From Brachyspira pilosicoli P43/6/78 (GTDB lineage Bacteria > Spirochaetota > Brachyspiria > Brachyspirales > Brachyspiraceae), in the NCBI RefSeq assembly GCF_000325665.1, contig NC_019908.1, positions 1,984,001 through 2,048,000 on the forward strand: DNA of 64,000 bases, read 5' to 3'. Under the pieces are notes generated by a model that saw nothing but the letters and a program-made list of their open reading frames with translations, was not told the origin of the DNA and did not search any database. Below, piece after piece: positions 17,091 to 25,788 of this stretch (positions are counted from its first letter, which is position 1; every line of letters starts with the position of its first letter). The position numbers and the translations under genes are program-made.

Positions 17091-17166
17091 TTAAAAATCA
17101 ATTATTTTATAGACTAAATATGATTATTAATTTATAATATAAGAAAAAAAATAAAGGTTTTGTATA

Positions 17167-18423
17167 ATGAAAATACTAATCATAGGCTCTGGCGGAAGAG
17201 AACATGCTATAGCTTTTAGCTTATCAAAGAATGAAAGAGTAGAGAAGATATACTGTTCTGAGGGTAATGCTGGAACTTTTTATGAAAATAAATGTGAGAA
17301 TGTGAAATTAAACGGAATTGATGAGTTTGTTAATTTTGCAAAAGAGAAGAGTATTGATTTAACTATAGTAGGAAGTGAGGAGCTTCTTGTTGCCGGCATA
17401 GTAGATATATTTGAAAAGAACAATTTAAAAATCTTTGGACCTGATAAAAAAGGTGCTATGCTTGAGGGCTCTAAGGCTTATGCTAAAGAGTTTATGAAAA
17501 AATACGGAATTAAAACAGCTGAGTACAAAACATTTAATGACTATAATAATGCAAAAGAATATTTAAAAAGTATAAATTATCCTATTGTTATAAAGGCTAG
17601 CGGACTTGCTTTAGGTAAGGGTGTAATTATATGTAAAGATATAAAAGAAGCCAATAATGCATTAGAAGATATGATGATAAAAAAAGTATTTGGTGATGCT
17701 TGTAATGAGATTGTAATAGAAGAGTTTTTGGAAGGTTATGAGGCTTCTATTTTATCTATAACAGATGGTAACACTATAATACCTTTTATATCTGCAAAAG
17801 ACCATAAAAAAGCGTTGGATAATGATGGCGGATTAAACACTGGAGGAATGGGTGTAATATCACCAAACCCTTATTATACAAAAGAGGCAGAAAGTTTATT
17901 TATAAAAGATATTTTAAATCCTACTCTCGAAGGAATGAAGAGAGAAAATATAAGTTTTGCTGGTATAATATTTTTTGGGCTTATGATTACAAAAAATGGA
18001 GTGTATTTGCTTGAGTATAATGTGAGAATGGGAGACCCAGAGACACAGGCTGTGCTTATGCTCATGGAGAGTGATTATTTATCTTTAATAGAAAGTGCTA
18101 TGGATAAGAAATTAAAAGACATAGATATAAAATGGAAAGATAAACATGCTTGCTGTGTGGTTATGGCTTCTGGCGGATATCCTTCTAGTTATAACAAGGG
18201 ATATAAAATTACTGGCATAAACAATATAAACGGCAAATGTTTTATAGCTGGTGCTAAACTCGATGAAAATAAAAATATTATTACAAGCGGCGGAAGGGTT
18301 TTGAATGTTGTGAATATTGCTGATAGTTTGGAAGAAGCAAGAAAACTTACTTATAACGATATTGAAAAGATAGATTTTAAAGATAAATATTTTAGAAAAG
18401 ATATTGGTTTAATTAAGCTGTAA
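17167..18423 (+). CDS. purD: Phosphoribosylamine-glycine ligase (GARS)
   Basis: 418 residues, the family length. It adds glycine to phosphoribosylamine using ATP in purine synthesis. N-terminus MKILIIGSGGREHAI; ATP-grasp features PIVIKASGLALGKGVI and IVIEEFLEGYEAS; then NTGGMGVISPNP and VYLLEYNVRMGDPETQ. It is the only plus-strand gene between two minus-strand cassettes that are copies of each other. A terminator follows its stop. Confidence 0.96.
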   Translation: MKILIIGSGGREHAIAFSLSKNERVEKIYCSEGNAGTFYENKCENVKLNGIDEFVNFAKEKSIDLTIVGSEELLVAGIVDIFEKNNLKIFGPDKKGAMLEGSKAYAKEFMKKYGIKTAEYKTFNDYNNAKEYLKSINYPIVIKASGLALGKGVIICKDIKEANNALEDMMIKKVFGDACNEIVIEEFLEGYEASILSITDGNTIIPFISAKDHKKALDNDGGLNTGGMGVISPNPYYTKEAESLFIKDILNPTLEGMKRENISFAGIIFFGLMITKNGVYLLEYNVRMGDPETQAVLMLMESDYLSLIESAMDKKLKDIDIKWKDKHACCVVMASGGYPSSYNKGYKITGINNINGKCFIAGAKLDENKNIITSGGRVLNVVNIADSLEEARKLTYNDIEKIDFKDKYFRKDIGLIKL

Positions 18424-18452
18424 AATTATATAAGCAAAAAATTATATAATAA

Positions 18453-18487
18453 AAGCCTATCTTAATATTTTAAGGTGGGCTTTTTTA
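18453..18487 (+). terminator. Intrinsic terminator after purD
   Basis: AAGCCTATCTTAA (18453-18465) pairs with TTAAGGTGGGCTT (18470-18482), allowing one G-U, with a 4-nt loop followed by TTTTTTATTT. Confidence 0.9.
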
Positions 18488-18507
18488 TTTAATAAAGTTT
18501 ATTTTAT

Positions 18508-18587
18508 CACGCGTTAAGCTAGTTATAAAAACAAATTTAATTAATAATTGCATTATAACTATAAACAAAAAGTTTGTTTACCGCGTG
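18508..18587 (+). repeat. 80-bp inverted-terminus element, copy A
   Basis: CACGCGTTAA (18508-18517) and TTACCGCGTG (18578-18587) form 10-bp terminal inverted repeats with one mismatch around an AT-rich core. AAATTTAAAAAACTC lies just downstream, as in the other copies. No coding potential. The 590-nt gap 18424-19014 contains this, copy B, a small hairpin and the GGGTGGGGAGTGT motif, but no gene. Confidence 0.75.
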
Positions 18588-18752
18588 TATTAAAAAATAT
18601 CAAATTTAAAAAACTCTTTGCTGGTGTATAATCTTAGTTTATAGACACTAAATATATATCAAATTTATTATTTTAAAATAAAATTTCAAACTCTCAAAGT
18701 CGTATAATTAAAATAAACTTATTAATATTACCAAATTAATTAGTCTTTTTTG

Positions 18753-18778
18753 CAACTTTTTTGGGCACAAAAAAGTTG
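18753..18778. repeat. Short perfect hairpin
   Basis: CAACTTTTTT and AAAAAAGTTG (10-bp perfect arms) around GGGCAC. The same GCAACTTTTT wording occurs in the GC-rich repeats, so this is likely repeat debris between the two 80-bp elements. Confidence 0.6.
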
Positions 18779-18791
18779 ATATATTTTTAAT

Positions 18792-18871
18792 CACGCGTTG
18801 AACTTACTTTAAAGATATAGATACTCAATGGTTGTAAAATTTCTATAAATTAAAATTTATATTACCGCGTG
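18792..18871 (+). repeat. 80-bp inverted-terminus element, copy B
   Basis: CACGCGTTGA (18792-18801) and TTACCGCGTG (18862-18871), again spanning 80 bp, followed by AAATTTAAAAAATCCTGGGC and GGGTGTG. Same orientation as copy A, 284 bp away. Confidence 0.75.
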
Positions 18872-19014
18872 GAGTTAAAACTATAAATTTAAAAAATCCT
18901 GGGCGGGTGTGATATTTCTAATTAAACATTAAATATAATATAAATTATAATATCAAAATAAAGTTATAAAAATAAAAAGGGTGGGGAGTGTAAATAAAAT
19001 TTTATAAATATATA

Positions 19015-19620
19015 TTAAAAATAATACCTTGCTCCAATACTCATTCTTCCAAATCCAGCTTTATTTATTTTGGCAGGATATCCTAACTCTTTTCCATTTA
19101 CAACCATATGAAGCCCACCTCCAAACTCTAATATTATACCCACATGCTTACTTACATTTATATTAAAACCAGCCCCACCACCAACTTCAAAATAATATGG
19201 AGCACTGAATAAAAACTTTCCGCTTTTATCAGCATCAAAAGATAAAAATCCAAAACTTCCAAAAGCAAAACCATACCTTGATATGCTTATAGCTCCTTTG
19301 TATTCGTCATCTCCTCCAAATATAAACTTTTGCATAAGCCCTAATTGATACATATGAGGATTGTCATCGTATATCTTTGAACCAGCAATAGATGTGTAGC
19401 TTTTTATTTGAAAGTTATTGTATTTCATTAGCTTAAAACCAAACTCTATATTTACAGATGTTTTTATTGAATCTGCACTGCTGAATAAACCTATAGAAAA
19501 AAATCTATTATCAAGTACAGACTGAAAGCCTTTTTTTTCATTGTTATCATTTTCTTGAGAGTATAGTATATCAAACAAAGATAAAAATATTATATTTATT
19601 ATAAGTATGTATTTTTTCAT
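19015..19620 (-). CDS. Outer-membrane beta-barrel-type protein, second copy
   Basis: 201 residues with a signal peptide (MKKYILIINIIFLSLFDILYSQ). The mature protein shares long stretches with the product at 15251 (DNRFFSIGL, SSADSIKTSVNIEFGFKLMK, GGGAGFNINVSKHVGI), ends RMSIGARYYF with a terminal aromatic, and is predicted to be a small beta-barrel in the outer membrane. It is the intact reference for the broken first copy. It is last in the order TPR, YgbA, DUF454, barrel. Function unknown. Confidence 0.82.
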   Translation of the reverse strand: MKKYILIINIIFLSLFDILYSQENDNNEKKGFQSVLDNRFFSIGLFSSADSIKTSVNIEFGFKLMKYNNFQIKSYTSIAGSKIYDDNPHMYQLGLMQKFIFGGDDEYKGAISISRYGFAFGSFGFLSFDADKSGKFLFSAPYYFEVGGGAGFNINVSKHVGIILEFGGGLHMVVNGKELGYPAKINKAGFGRMSIGARYYF

Positions 19621-19655
19621 TAAATTTATTTTCCCAGTATTCGTTAAATTTATAG

Positions 19656-20018
19656 TTATTCTTTTATTGTTTTTATTTGCGTGAAGAAGTATAAATATTT
19701 ACTAATAAATAATACAACTAACAAAATCCTTGCATGCAAATTATTAACAAATATAAAAGTAGCTATAAGCATACAGCTAACAGGAAGAAGTATTGTTAAT
19801 TTAGATTTTAAAGTCATAGCTCTAGAATTAACAAAACTCTCTAAATGTTTTTTATACAATTTTGTAGACATAAACCAATCATGAAACTTTTTAGAGCCTT
19901 TAGCAAAAAAGAATGATGCTAATAGCAAAAAAGGAGTTGTAGGAAGTATAGGCACAACTATTCCGACAGCTCCTATAGCCACACATATAAATCCTAAAAC
20001 TATTAATAATGTTTTCAT
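19656..20018 (-). CDS. DUF454 (YbaN-like) inner-membrane protein, second copy
   Basis: 120 residues, starting MKTLLIVLGFICVAIGAVGI; motifs PILPTTPFLLLASFFFAKGS, FHDWF and LYKKHLESFVNSRAMTLKSK are nearly those of the first copy. Three to four membrane helices. Its ATG overlaps the stop of the ygbA-like gene (ATGA), so translation of the two is probably coupled. Family function is unknown. Confidence 0.88.
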   Translation of the reverse strand: MKTLLIVLGFICVAIGAVGIVVPILPTTPFLLLASFFFAKGSKKFHDWFMSTKLYKKHLESFVNSRAMTLKSKLTILLPVSCMLIATFIFVNNLHARILLVVLFISKYLYFFTQIKTIKE

Positions 20019-20422
20019 ATAATACCTTTAAAATCTAATTTTTTATTTTTTATAAAATTATGCTTAATCATAACAAATATATGTTTAAGTGCTATTATAG
20101 GGTGATATATTAGCATTATTTTTCCAGAAAAAGACATAATTTGTTTTACTTTATTTTTTATATTTATTTTGTAGCATTGCCTTGGACAAGCACTGCAAAA
20201 AGTTTTTGTTTCTATAAATATGCATTTGTCTGTTCTATCTGTTGAGTAATTGTATATTTCTTCGCACTCTTTGCATAATGGTTTGCTTCCAAATGTTTTT
20301 AAGCAAATCTTTTGATAATCTTTATGATGATGTTTACAGTAAAGATTTATCATATAAAACATTACTCTTTTTTCATTTTCTCTTTTTTTACATAGTTTGT
20401 CATTTGTTTTTTTTAAGCACAT
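20015..20422 (-). CDS. YgbA-like protein (nitrous oxide-stimulated promoter family)
   Basis: 135 residues, Cys-rich. The pattern KRENEKRVMFYMINLYCKHHH, LCKECEEIYNYSTDRTDKC, CSACPRQCYK and GKIMLIYHPIIALKH follows the YgbA_NO family as I know it; in Escherichia coli ygbA belongs to the NsrR nitric-oxide regulon. The conserved Cys clusters suggest a metal or Fe-S site (inference). Translationally coupled to DUF454. If the family link holds, this second cassette may respond to nitrosative stress. Confidence 0.8.
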   Translation of the reverse strand: MCLKKTNDKLCKKRENEKRVMFYMINLYCKHHHKDYQKICLKTFGSKPLCKECEEIYNYSTDRTDKCIFIETKTFCSACPRQCYKINIKNKVKQIMSFSGKIMLIYHPIIALKHIFVMIKHNFIKNKKLDFKGII

Positions 20423-20440
20423 TTTTACAGCTCTTTTTTA

Positions 20441-20473
20441 TATATTGGGCATCTTTTTTTGATACCCAATATA
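20441..20473. promoter_or_regulatory. Hairpin between the TPR gene and the ygbA-like gene
   Basis: TATATTGGGCATC (20441-20453) and GATACCCAATATA (20461-20473): 13-bp arms with one G-U/A-C position around seven Ts. It lies 19-50 nt upstream of the ygbA-like ATG. No T-run follows on the minus strand, so it may be a weak terminator, an mRNA processing/stability hairpin or an operator. Confidence 0.55.
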
Positions 20474-20553
20474 CTATTCCCAAAAATCAATATTTTAATA
20501 AAAAAGTCCAAATAAAAAATATTTATTATATTAATTAACCTTATAAACTATTT

Positions 20554-21222
20554 TTATAAAGGTTTATTTTTTGTTTTATTTATTTCTATAGCCTCATTTA
20601 ACAACTTGCCATCTTGGTAGATACTTCTGCTCATATCTATGTATTTTTTATAGTTTTCATTATCTTTTATTTTGAAATAATATTGTGAAAGCCATATATA
20701 TGATAAATATTTTTGGTATTTTTCTTTTGAGTTATCTAAAGCTTTGTTAAAATATTCAAATGCTTTTTTATCGCTTCCTCCTGCTATTGCCGGAGCATGC
20801 ATATATCCTATAGCTGTGCCAAGAAGTGCAAAAAAGTTGCTGCTGTCAATTTTTAAAATGTTTTGATATATCTCTTTAGATTTTTTCCCATAAGAAATTT
20901 TATCAGGAAGTGATGAATAATATATAATATAATTCATTAATTCTGATATACTTATTAAATAATCAATGTCTTTTGATGTTATATAATTTTTATTTTCATC
21001 TATTGCCTTTTTTAAATAATTAAATTTTTCTTTATCGCTTGATATATTTTTTGAAGTTATCAGGTTATATATATTTTTGTAAGTTTGAGAATTATTTGCT
21101 TTTAATAAATTAATATCATAGTTTTTTGAAGAGTAGTAATTATTATAAAAATCATTTATTTCTTTTGAATTATAACTATATAGCATATTTGTTATGATAG
21201 CGATTAGTATTATATATTTCAT
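20554..21222 (-). CDS. Secreted TPR-like protein, second copy
   Basis: 222 residues, the same length as its paralogue at 16352. Signal peptide MKYIILIAIITNMLYSYN; conserved core ISELMNYIIYY, FFALLGTAIGYMHAPAIAGG, KAFEYFNKALDNSKEKYQKY and LSYIWLSQYYFKIKDNENYK. TPR-like helices suggest a periplasmic scaffold or lipid/protein-binding role; nothing more specific can be said. First gene of the second cassette, with a promoter buried in a long inverted repeat. Confidence 0.8.
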   Translation of the reverse strand: MKYIILIAIITNMLYSYNSKEINDFYNNYYSSKNYDINLLKANNSQTYKNIYNLITSKNISSDKEKFNYLKKAIDENKNYITSKDIDYLISISELMNYIIYYSSLPDKISYGKKSKEIYQNILKIDSSNFFALLGTAIGYMHAPAIAGGSDKKAFEYFNKALDNSKEKYQKYLSYIWLSQYYFKIKDNENYKKYIDMSRSIYQDGKLLNEAIEINKTKNKPL

Positions 21223-21251
21223 AGCAAGTTCCTTTATATGTTTGCTAGTAC

Positions 21252-21296
21252 TTAAATAATGTTAGTATATTCTAACATTATTTAAAAAAATGTCAA
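21252..21296 (-). promoter_or_regulatory. Promoter overlapped by a 34-bp perfect inverted repeat
   Basis: Arms at 21252-21265 (TTAAATAATGTTAG) and 21272-21285 (CTAACATTATTTAA) around TATATT. On the minus strand the -35 TTGACA is at plus 21291-21296 and the -10 TAGAAT at plus 21269-21274 (16-bp spacer), so the -10 sits inside the palindrome. This differs from the TGAACANTGTTCA operator of the first cassette. Confidence 0.8.
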
Positions 21297-21352
21297 TATT
21301 ATATTTAATTATTAACAATAAACAATTATTACAATACATTAAAATATTATAC

Positions 21353-21380
21353 TTGCAGAAGTTATAAACTTTGATATACT
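21353..21380 (+). promoter_or_regulatory. Promoter of argS
   Basis: TTGCAG (21353-21358), 16-bp spacer, TATACT (21375-21380); GGAGAGGG precedes ATG 21419. Confidence 0.65.
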
Positions 21381-21418
21381 ATAAAGGCTATTTTCTAAAT
21401 ATTTTTTGTGGAGAGGGT

Positions 21419-23008
21419 ATGCTTAAAAAAATAGTATCAGATATAATAAAAGAAGCTTTATGCAATTATTTAAAAGACACAGATGTAGAGAATATAGATT
21501 CTTATATAGATATAGGATACACTGTAGATGAGAAGTTTGGAGATTATGCTTCGCCTGTAGCTATGAGGCTTGCAAAAGCACTTAAAAAAAATCCTTTTGA
21601 TATAGCTAATGATATTGTAAAACTAATAGATAAAAAATATTTTGATAATGTTGAGGTTGCTAGACCTGGATTTATAAATTTAACATTATCAAAAGATTAT
21701 ATAAATGAATGTATAAATCAATTATTAGAAGATGATGATTACGGCAAGAACTCTGCAGAAGATAAGAAAAAAATACTAGTTGAATATGTTAGTGCCAATC
21801 CTACAGGTCCGCTTCATATTGGTCATGGAAGATGGGCTGCTATTGGAAGTGCTTTATCAAATATACTTAAATATGTTGGTCATGATGTGTATCAAGAGTT
21901 TTATGTTAATGATGCGGGAGAGCAGATAACAAAGCTTAATGAGAGTGTTAATGCTGTAAAAGAAGGAAGAGAGATTCCTGAAGACGGATATCATGGTGCT
22001 TATATTAAAGATATTGCTAAAATGGAAGGAGTGCCTAAGGATATTATATTAGAACAGCAGAGAAAATTGTTAGAGAGATTTCGCACATATATGGACAATT
22101 ATGCTTCTGAACTTAAGATAAGAGAGGGCGGAGAATTAGAAAAGACTATAGATTATTTAAATGAAAAGGGGCTTTTATTTGAAGAGGATAATGCTACTTG
22201 GTTTAGAAGTACTGAATACGGCGATGATAAAGATAGGGTAGTTAAAAAAAGTAATGGTTCATACACTTATTTTGCACCAGATATTACATATCACAAAAAC
22301 AAAATAGACAGAGGATATAAATATTTAATAGATATATTGGGTGCTGACCATCATGGTTATGTTCCAAGAATTACTGCTGCTGTGAGAGCTGTGAGCGATG
22401 ATACTGCTGATTTAAAAGTTATACTAGGTCAGTTGGTTCGTTTGTACAGAGGAAATGAGCTTGTAAGAATGAGCAAAAGAACTGGGGATATGATTAGTCT
22501 TGAAGAGGTTATTGATGAGATTGGTGTTGACCCTACTAGATATTTTCTTCTTATGCGTTCATATTCTAGTTCATTAGATTTTGACTTGGAGCTTGCAAAA
22601 AAGAAGGATAATGATAACCCTGTTTATTATGTTCAATATGCTTATGCGAGAGTTTGTAATATTTTCTTCAAATTAGAAGAGAAAAACATGAAGTATGATT
22701 ATAATAAAAAATTTGACATTAATAAAATATCTAATGAAAGCACTTTAAAACTTGCTAAGATGATATTAAGATTCCCAGATGAGATTTATGAGTCTGCTAA
22801 GTCTTTAGAGGTTTATACTTTATTAAATTATACTTATGATGTTGCTTCTGCTTTGCATAAGTTTTATTATGACAATATTGTATTAGAAGAAAATGATGAT
22901 ATAAGACAGGAAAGACTTACTTTAATAAGAGCTGTTAAAAAGATTCTTGGCATATGTTTTGATATTATAGGTATAACAAAAATAGAAAGAATGTATGACA
23001 ACAATTAA
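21419..23008 (+). CDS. argS: Arginyl-tRNA synthetase
   Basis: 529 residues from ATG 21419, chosen for its GGAGAGGG site and because an upstream in-frame TTG lies within the promoter. Class I synthetase that charges tRNA-Arg. The HIGH motif appears as [17 protein letters not shown], the KMSKS region as [16 protein letters not shown]; the N-terminal Arg-tRNA additional domain and C-terminal anticodon-binding DALR domain ([14 protein letters not shown] onward) are present. The tilS gene follows 15 nt downstream. Confidence 0.96.
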   Translation: MLKKIVSDIIKEALCNYLKDTDVENIDSYIDIGYTVDEKFGDYASPVAMRLAKALKKNPFDIANDIVKLIDKKYFDNVEVARPGFINLTLSKDYINECINQLLEDDDYGKNSAEDKKKILVEYVSANPTGPLHIGHGRWAAIGSALSNILKYVGHDVYQEFYVNDAGEQITKLNESVNAVKEGREIPEDGYHGAYIKDIAKMEGVPKDIILEQQRKLLERFRTYMDNYASELKIREGGELEKTIDYLNEKGLLFEEDNATWFRSTEYGDDKDRVVKKSNGSYTYFAPDITYHKNKIDRGYKYLIDILGADHHGYVPRITAAVRAVSDDTADLKVILGQLVRLYRGNELVRMSKRTGDMISLEEVIDEIGVDPTRYFLLMRSYSSSLDFDLELAKKKDNDNPVYYVQYAYARVCNIFFKLEEKNMKYDYNKKFDINKISNESTLKLAKMILRFPDEIYESAKSLEVYTLLNYTYDVASALHKFYYDNIVLEENDDIRQERLTLIRAVKKILGICFDIIGITKIERMYDNN

Positions 23009-23023
23009 AATAAGCTAAAGAAT

Positions 23024-24392
23024 ATGTTAAAAGAAGTAGAGCAGTTTTTATTAGAAGCAATAAAAGAAAATGAAGAAAATAATAAAAAGAATATTTCTAA
23101 TAGTTCTTCTAATAAAGAAAAAAAAATAAACTTTTGCTGTAGCATATTCCGGCGGTATTGATTCACAAGTACTTTTAAATATAGCATACAAACTTAAAGA
23201 TAAGCTAAATTATAACCTTATAGCAATTCATGTTAATTATAATTTGAGAGGCGAAGAGTCTATCGGCGATGAAATGTTTGCAAGAGAAACTGCCAAAAAT
23301 TATAATATAGATATTTACGTAAAACATATAGAGAAAGGAAGCTACAATAATAAAAACACTCAATTAGAAGCAAGAAAAGACAGATACTTATTTTTCAAAG
23401 AACTATACAATAAAAAAATATATGACTATTTGCTTATAGCTCATAATAAAGATGATTTAACAGAAACTATAATTTATAGAATGATTAAAGGTTCGGGCAC
23501 AAATATTTATAAAGCCCTAAGCAAAAAAAGAAAATATGTATTAAGACCAATATTAAACTTCTACAGAAAAGATATTGAAGAGTATGCTAAAGAAAACAGC
23601 TTATCTCACAGAGAAGATTCATCAAACAAAACAAATAAATATTCAAGAAACAAATTAAGAAATGTCATTATACCAATGCTCGAAGAGATAAACTTACAAG
23701 CAAAAAATAATATAATAAAGTTTGCTTATAGAGTTTATGAAGAGTCAAATATATTAAGAAAAAAAGTTAATAAAACATATAAAAAAATAGAAATCAGCAG
23801 AAATAAAATAAATATAAAAAATATAAAAAACAAACTTGTATTAAAAAAAATAATTATAAAGTTTCTTTTTAAAAATAATATTGAGATAACAGAAAAAAGA
23901 TTATTAGAGATATTAAAAATAATTTATTCAAAAAAACCAAATATAATATTAAGGCTTGATGATTATAATTTAGCAAAGAGTTATTGTTTATTAGAAATTG
24001 TAAAAACTAACGATATTAATACAGATTCAATTACAGTTTATAATGACGGAGTTTACAATTTTGCTGGTAAAACCATAAATATAAAAACTGTTTTAAACAA
24101 GGATATTGATTATAAAAAAAATATATACATAAAAAAAACTTTCCCTATTGTTATACGAAAAAGAAAAGAAGGAGATTTTTTATATAGCTATCCAAATGGA
24201 AATAAAAAATATTTAAGAAACATTTTAATAGATTTAAAAGTTCCTTCTAAAGAGAGAGATTTAATTCCTATAATAGAATCAGAAAATGAAATAGCTGCAA
24301 TATATTTAGAGCCTTATGGAATTAATAGAGTATCAAAAAATTATGCATTAAAAAATAACGATGATTATGCATTAGAGATATTAATTAACTAA
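23024..24392 (+). CDS. tilS: TilS, tRNA(Ile)-lysidine synthetase (frameshifted)
   Basis: The enzyme converts C34 of the AUA-reading tRNA-Ile to lysidine and is normally essential. ATG 23024 opens a 45-codon frame that ends at TGA 23159-23161. The rest continues one base over: the ATP-binding loop AVAYSGGIDSQVLLN, then HVNYNLRGEES, THNK/HNKDDLTET and a C-terminal TilS domain. Removing one T from TTTT at 23132-23135 joins them as KINFAVAYSGGIDS and gives about 455 residues, a normal length. A shift at the nine-A run just upstream would not help, because TAA at 23127 lies in the target frame. The uninterrupted second frame has no start before codon MRGEES (23244), which lacks the ATP loop. Confidence 0.88.
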
Positions 24393-25788
24393 TTTCTTTT
24401 ATTCCATTTTCTATATCGAATACCCAATGCCTATTAAAAACTTTTTTATAAGAATATCCAAATGGAAACTTACCAATAGACACAGCAAAAAAATTGTTTC
24501 CCTCTTTTCTCTGCTTTAAACATATATCAACCAAATATTGAGGCATATCTTCCATTATAAAATCTGATATCACAAGTACATCATTATTATTATATTTTTT
24601 CATTATTCTATTTGCTTCATAGAGAGCCTTGTATATATCAGAACCTCCGTAGTAGCTAAGTTTTAAAAATTTTATAAGTTCATCTACGCCGCTACTACTA
24701 TCAAACTTATATGTGTATATTTCTGTGCTGAAGTTAATAAGATAAGCATTTCTATTTTCTGCTATAGCTTTCATTAATATTTTAAACATTATAGATTTGG
24801 CAATATATTCGTTTACCCCTTTCATAGAGCCGCTTGTGTCTATGCATATAATCATATCGCCTTTTGAGTCTTTATAGCCCGATGCGGTTTTGTCTTTATC
24901 TAATTCATCAAATGCATAGTAACTTTTATCAAAGCACATAATCCTATTTTCTATATATTTTAGCTTAAACAACTTTTCTGCTTCATCATTGCAAAGAAGT
25001 GAAAGCTCCTCTGGAATAATGTTTTCTATATCTTTAGAAAAATAAATTCCAGATATCTCATCTTTAGAATCAATCTTTTTATTTGTGTATGAATAGTTAT
25101 TTTTTAATTCTATATTTTTTGTTATTTTTTCTATATCTATTTTTTTGCCTATAGAGTCTGCTATTTTTTCTATATAATTATTTTTATCAATATTATCTAT
25201 AAACTTAACCCATCTCTCTAATAAAGAAATATCTTCTTCTTTTAATTCCCCAACTCTAAAATCCCATAACACACCTGTTTTTATTCTAAGTATATTAGAC
25301 ATATATCTTAATCTCTTTAATAATTTAATCCAAGATTCTATATCATTAATAAACTTATATCTTTTTTCTTTGATAGCATTTATAGTCCATTCATTATTTT
25401 TTTTATTATAAACTTCATTCCAATTTGATATTATATTTTTCTTTATAGCGTTTAAATTATTATTATTGTTTTCTAATTTATCAATCCAAAATTTTGTGTC
25501 TATATCAAGAGAGTTAAACATATTCAAATTATTTATTATATCTTTTTTGCTAATATCTTTTTTCTCTAATTCTTTTTTTGCTATTTCTAATTCTCTTCTA
25601 TTTTCTATATATGGATTATTGCTAGATATATAATCATTTAAATCTTTTTTCCATTTTTCAATTTTTGTTTCTAATTCTTTTTCTATTCTTTCATCTTTAT
25701 TAAATGAGCCGTAAAAAACGCCTCTTGCCATTTTTTCTGTTTTTTTTATTTCTTCTTTATAAGAATTATTATTAATAAATTGTTTCAT
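24385..25788 (-). CDS. viaA: ViaA-like von Willebrand factor A protein
   Basis: 467 residues. The C-terminal VWA domain (about residues 295-460) has the MIDAS motif CIDTSGSMKG, then NFSTEIYTY, GGSDIYKAL and VISDFIMEDMP. The N-terminal helical region is long and charged. Paired with a RavA-type ATPase gene that overlaps its start by 17 nt, it matches the RavA-ViaA system, in which the VWA protein recruits the ATPase to respiratory complexes or membranes in enterobacteria. The role in an anaerobic spirochaete is open. Confidence 0.85.
   Translation of the reverse strand: MKQFINNNSYKEEIKKTEKMARGVFYGSFNKDERIEKELETKIEKWKKDLNDYISSNNPYIENRRELEIAKKELEKKDISKKDIINNLNMFNSLDIDTKFWIDKLENNNNNLNAIKKNIISNWNEVYNKKNNEWTINAIKEKRYKFINDIESWIKLLKRLRYMSNILRIKTGVLWDFRVGELKEEDISLLERWVKFIDNIDKNNYIEKIADSIGKKIDIEKITKNIELKNNYSYTNKKIDSKDEISGIYFSKDIENIIPEELSLLCNDEAEKLFKLKYIENRIMCFDKSYYAFDELDKDKTASGYKDSKGDMIICIDTSGSMKGVNEYIAKSIMFKILMKAIAENRNAYLINFSTEIYTYKFDSSSGVDELIKFLKLSYYGGSDIYKALYEANRIMKKYNNNDVLVISDFIMEDMPQYLVDICLKQRKEGNNFFAVSIGKFPFGYSYKKVFNRHWVFDIENGIKEIS

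Noticed and set aside
18424-19014. CRISPR array or tRNA genes in the repeat-rich gap
   Set aside because: The repeats are few, irregularly spaced and have unequal ends; no cas genes or cloverleaf sequences.
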